This document shows, one piece after another, positions 13,309 to 15,554 of a stretch of DNA of 15,554 bases. A program made the translations under genes and the position numbers. Source of the stretch: CAZYMF01 sp964648215 (lineage in GTDB: Bacteria > Desulfobacterota > Binatia > HRBIN30 > JACQVA1). How positions within the stretch are numbered: the stretch's first letter is position 1; each line of letters begins with the position of its first letter. The notes under the pieces were generated by a model that was not told the origin of the DNA, searched no databases, and saw only the letters and a list, made by a program, of their open reading frames with translations. The stretch is from the NCBI GenBank assembly GCA_964648215.1, contig CAZYMF010000112.1, positions 1-15,554 of the forward strand. Direction: 5' to 3'.

Positions 13309-15536
13309 GTCGTCGCGCCGCCTCCCGGGACCGCCTCTACCGGCAGGAATATCGCAAAAACGGTTCCACGGCTGTCGGTGTGCTCGATCTTGAGCTCCCC
13401 CCCCATCCTCTCGACAATGCCCTTGCTGACGAACAAGCCCAGACCCGTTCCCCGTTCCGGCGCCTTGGTGGTGAAGAAGGGCTCGAACAGCCGCTCGCGG
13501 AGCTCGGGGGCAATGCCGGATCCCGTGTCCCGAACTCGCACGATCACCCACTCGCTCCGCGTGCAGGTCTCGAACTCCAGAGTGCCACCTTCGGGCATGG
13601 CATCGAGGCCGTTCAACCCGAGGTTCAACAGGACCTGAAACAAGTGGTCTTCCTTCGTGCGGATGCCGGGGAGCTTGGCGGCGAGGCGACGGGCGACGGT
13701 GACCGTCCGGGAGCGGGGATCGTGACTGAGCAGCCGCGTGACGTCCTCGACGACCTGATTTGCCGACACCAGCATGAGAGCGTCACGGCGCCGGCGGGTG
13801 AAGTCCACCAGCTCGCGCAGCATGCGTGAGATTCGGGCAACCTCCCTGCTGACCACGGCGAGCGTCTCCTGCTGCCGGTCGGGTTGCTGGCGGGCAACCT
13901 GGAGCTGGGATTCGATTGCCGCCAGCGGATTGCCGATGTCGTGAGCGACGCCCGCCGCCAGCAGGCCGAAGGCGGCCATCTTCTCCTGATGCATCATCTG
14001 CATCTGAATCTGCTTCTCGGCGGTGACGATCCGCCCGATCTCGATGACCGATTCGACCCGGCCATCCGCCGCGAAGACCGGGTAGGTCTCGATCCCGACG
14101 GGTTCGCGGCCGTTGCCGGTCTGCTGCGAGCGTTCCTCCGACGCGGCGCGACCGGTGGCAAACGTGCGCGAGGCGGCGCACTGTTCACAGGGCTCGGTCC
14201 GCCCCTCGAACGCCCGATAGCACGGCGTGCCGACGAGACCCGGGCCGTACAGGCGCACGGCGGCCGCGTTGGCCTTGATGACCCGGTAGGATCGATTGAT
14301 CACGATCACCCGGTGGTCGATCGAGTTCAACAACAGCTCGGAGAACTCGCGACTGTCCCGCAGCTCACGCGTCCGTGCCGCGATGCGCTGCTCCAGCGTG
14401 TGCTGCGAGTCCCAGAGCGCCAGGCTCATGCGGTTGAAGGTCGTCGCCAGCTCGGCGATCTCCCGCGAGCCGCCCGGCCGCACGGTTTCGCCGGTGGCGC
14501 CCGACGCCATGCGTTCGGCGGTGCGCGACAACGACTGGAGCGGCGACACCACGGTGCGCCAGCTCCAGACGGCAGCGGCAAGCACGATCAGCGCGAGGCC
14601 GGCGGCCGCGATCGCGGCCTGGCGCTCCAGCCGCCGCAGGGGAGCCAGGGCGTGCGCAACGGGGACCTCGGCGGCCACGCCCCAGCCGAGCAGCGGAATC
14701 GGCGCGTAGGCGGCCAGCGCCTCGGCCCCGGAGCTCAAGAGATGGCGCCCTTGCCACGGGTGCGCCAGGTCGGGCAACGTGCGACCGTCGACGAGGAACC
14801 GCCGATGGGACGCATGGCGGGCGGCTTCGAGAGAACCGTCCACGATCTCGCCCCGCTGGTCCAGCAGGTACAGCGTCGCCCGGCTGGTGCGCGCTCGATG
14901 GCCTTGGACCAGCTGCTGATGGATGTCGAAACCGAAACGGGCGCAAACGATGCCCAGGAGTTCGCCGCGCTCGCCTGCAACGGAGGTGGCAAACAGCAGG
15001 TTCGGCGGTTGCTCTCGGTCGGAGACGGCGCGAATCTCGGGATGGCTGGCATGGGCGCGCATGCAATCCGGATCGGCAACCAGCGGTCTGGAGTCTCCAT
15101 GAGCCGAGGTCGACAGCAGCAGCCTGCCGGTTGGCGAGATGATCTCAATCTCCTCCACCGGGCTGAGACCACTCATCTTGGCTTGCACGGCGCGTAGCTC
15201 GTCGCGAGCCTGGAGGCGCTCGCTCCTGTCCGCAGCGCTCAGATTCCGGGCCAGATCCGCCAGGTGGCGATCGTTCGCAAGGGCGGAGACGAAACGGTCA
15301 TCGGCGTTCTGCACGTACAGCATGACTCGCGAAGCCTCGAGTGAGGCGACGTTGCTGACGTTCTGGACAGTGGCCTCGGAAAGGTAGTGGCGCGACTGGA
15401 GATATCCCCAGAGGCTCGAGACACACAGCGGCAGGCCGAGAAAGACGGAGATGAGAAGCAACAGCCACTGCCCCAGACTCAAGAAACGGCGGTCCGCGGT
15501 CGTCGCATCGGCGTTTCTGGGGGCGGATTCAGCCAT
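13305..15536 (-). CDS. Membrane sensor histidine kinase (extracytoplasmic sensor-HAMP-PAS-HisKA-HATPase)
   Basis: The 743-residue protein has a membrane helix at about 22-45, a periplasmic region of about 250 residues that looks like a double-Cache sensor (EIEIISPTGRLLLSTS, LLFATSVAGERGELLGIV, ATLYLLDQRGEIVDGS), a second helix at about 296-318 and a HAMP linker. A PAS domain (about 395-475) contains CYRAFEGRTEPCEQCAAS. The kinase core has GVAHDIGNPLAAI with phospho-His at about 532, then the N box (NLGLNGLDAM), DTGSGIAP and GTGLGL. The start at 15536 has a close AGGG but is near the window edge. It phosphorylates the regulator encoded four bases inside its stop. The ligand cannot be read from sequence; the location suggests a periplasmic electron donor, metal or redox signal. 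Confidence 0.93.
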   Translation of the reverse strand: MAESAPRNADATTADRRFLSLGQWLLLLISVFLGLPLCVSSLWGYLQSRHYLSEATVQNVSNVASLEASRVMLYVQNADDRFVSALANDRHLADLARNLSAADRSERLQARDELRAVQAKMSGLSPVEEIEIISPTGRLLLSTSAHGDSRPLVADPDCMRAHASHPEIRAVSDREQPPNLLFATSVAGERGELLGIVCARFGFDIHQQLVQGHRARTSRATLYLLDQRGEIVDGSLEAARHASHRRFLVDGRTLPDLAHPWQGRHLLSSGAEALAAYAPIPLLGWGVAAEVPVAHALAPLRRLERQAAIAAAGLALIVLAAAVWSWRTVVSPLQSLSRTAERMASGATGETVRPGGSREIAELATTFNRMSLALWDSQHTLEQRIAARTRELRDSREFSELLLNSIDHRVIVINRSYRVIKANAAAVRLYGPGLVGTPCYRAFEGRTEPCEQCAASRTFATGRAASEERSQQTGNGREPVGIETYPVFAADGRVESVIEIGRIVTAEKQIQMQMMHQEKMAAFGLLAAGVAHDIGNPLAAIESQLQVARQQPDRQQETLAVVSREVARISRMLRELVDFTRRRRDALMLVSANQVVEDVTRLLSHDPRSRTVTVARRLAAKLPGIRTKEDHLFQVLLNLGLNGLDAMPEGGTLEFETCTRSEWVIVRVRDTGSGIAPELRERLFEPFFTTKAPERGTGLGLFVSKGIVERMGGELKIEHTDSRGTVFAIFLPVEAVPGGGATT

Positions 15537-15554
15537 CCCTAATCGCCCCAGCCG

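Noticed and set aside
1..15554. CRISPR arrays, tRNA/rRNA genes, insertion sequences, toxin-antitoxin or defence genes
   Set aside because: No direct-repeat arrays, transposase motifs, tRNA-like cloverleafs or defence-type proteins were found on reading both strands.

Overview
The window is high-GC DNA with long open frames on both strands. Outer-membrane, periplasmic and Tat-type exported proteins point to a Gram-negative (diderm) chemotrophic or respiratory bacterium, probably from an uncultivated lineage. The phylum cannot be fixed from the sequence alone. No rRNA, tRNA, IS element, CRISPR array or phage gene was recognised.

Layout. (1) 1-933, leftward: the start of hypF (cut by the window edge) overlaps the end of a [NiFe]-hydrogenase maturation protease gene, so a hydrogenase locus probably continues to the left. 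(2) 1285-2700, rightward: a 471-aa soluble protein of unknown function. (3) 2749-3802, leftward: a secreted Met-rich small protein and a membrane-anchored mono-haem cytochrome c. (4) 4125-11494, leftward: a tight seven-gene operon. In transcription order it encodes an outer-membrane haem-porin fusion, a BamE/SmpA-like periplasmic protein, a mono-haem cytochrome c, a cytoplasmic FAD/NAD(P) oxidoreductase with several Fe-S clusters, a Rieske protein, a full-length b6-type cytochrome b and a membrane-anchored penta-haem cytochrome c. (5) 11495-11964: a 470-bp control region with sigma-54-like promoter elements and two related dyads. (6) 11965-15536, leftward: a sigma-54-type response regulator and its membrane sensor kinase, translationally coupled.

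Reading as a system (inference). The porin-cytochrome could pass electrons across the outer membrane to or from soluble c-type haems. The penta-haem and Rieske/cytochrome b proteins would connect those haems to the quinone pool. The GltD-like flavoprotein with C-terminal ferredoxin domain would connect the same complex to NAD(P)(H). That would be a one-operon module for extracellular electron exchange tied to quinone-level and NAD(P)-level redox, for example metal oxidation with reverse electron flow. The two-component system next door, with GAFTGA in its regulator and paired dyads upstream of the operon, probably switches it on.
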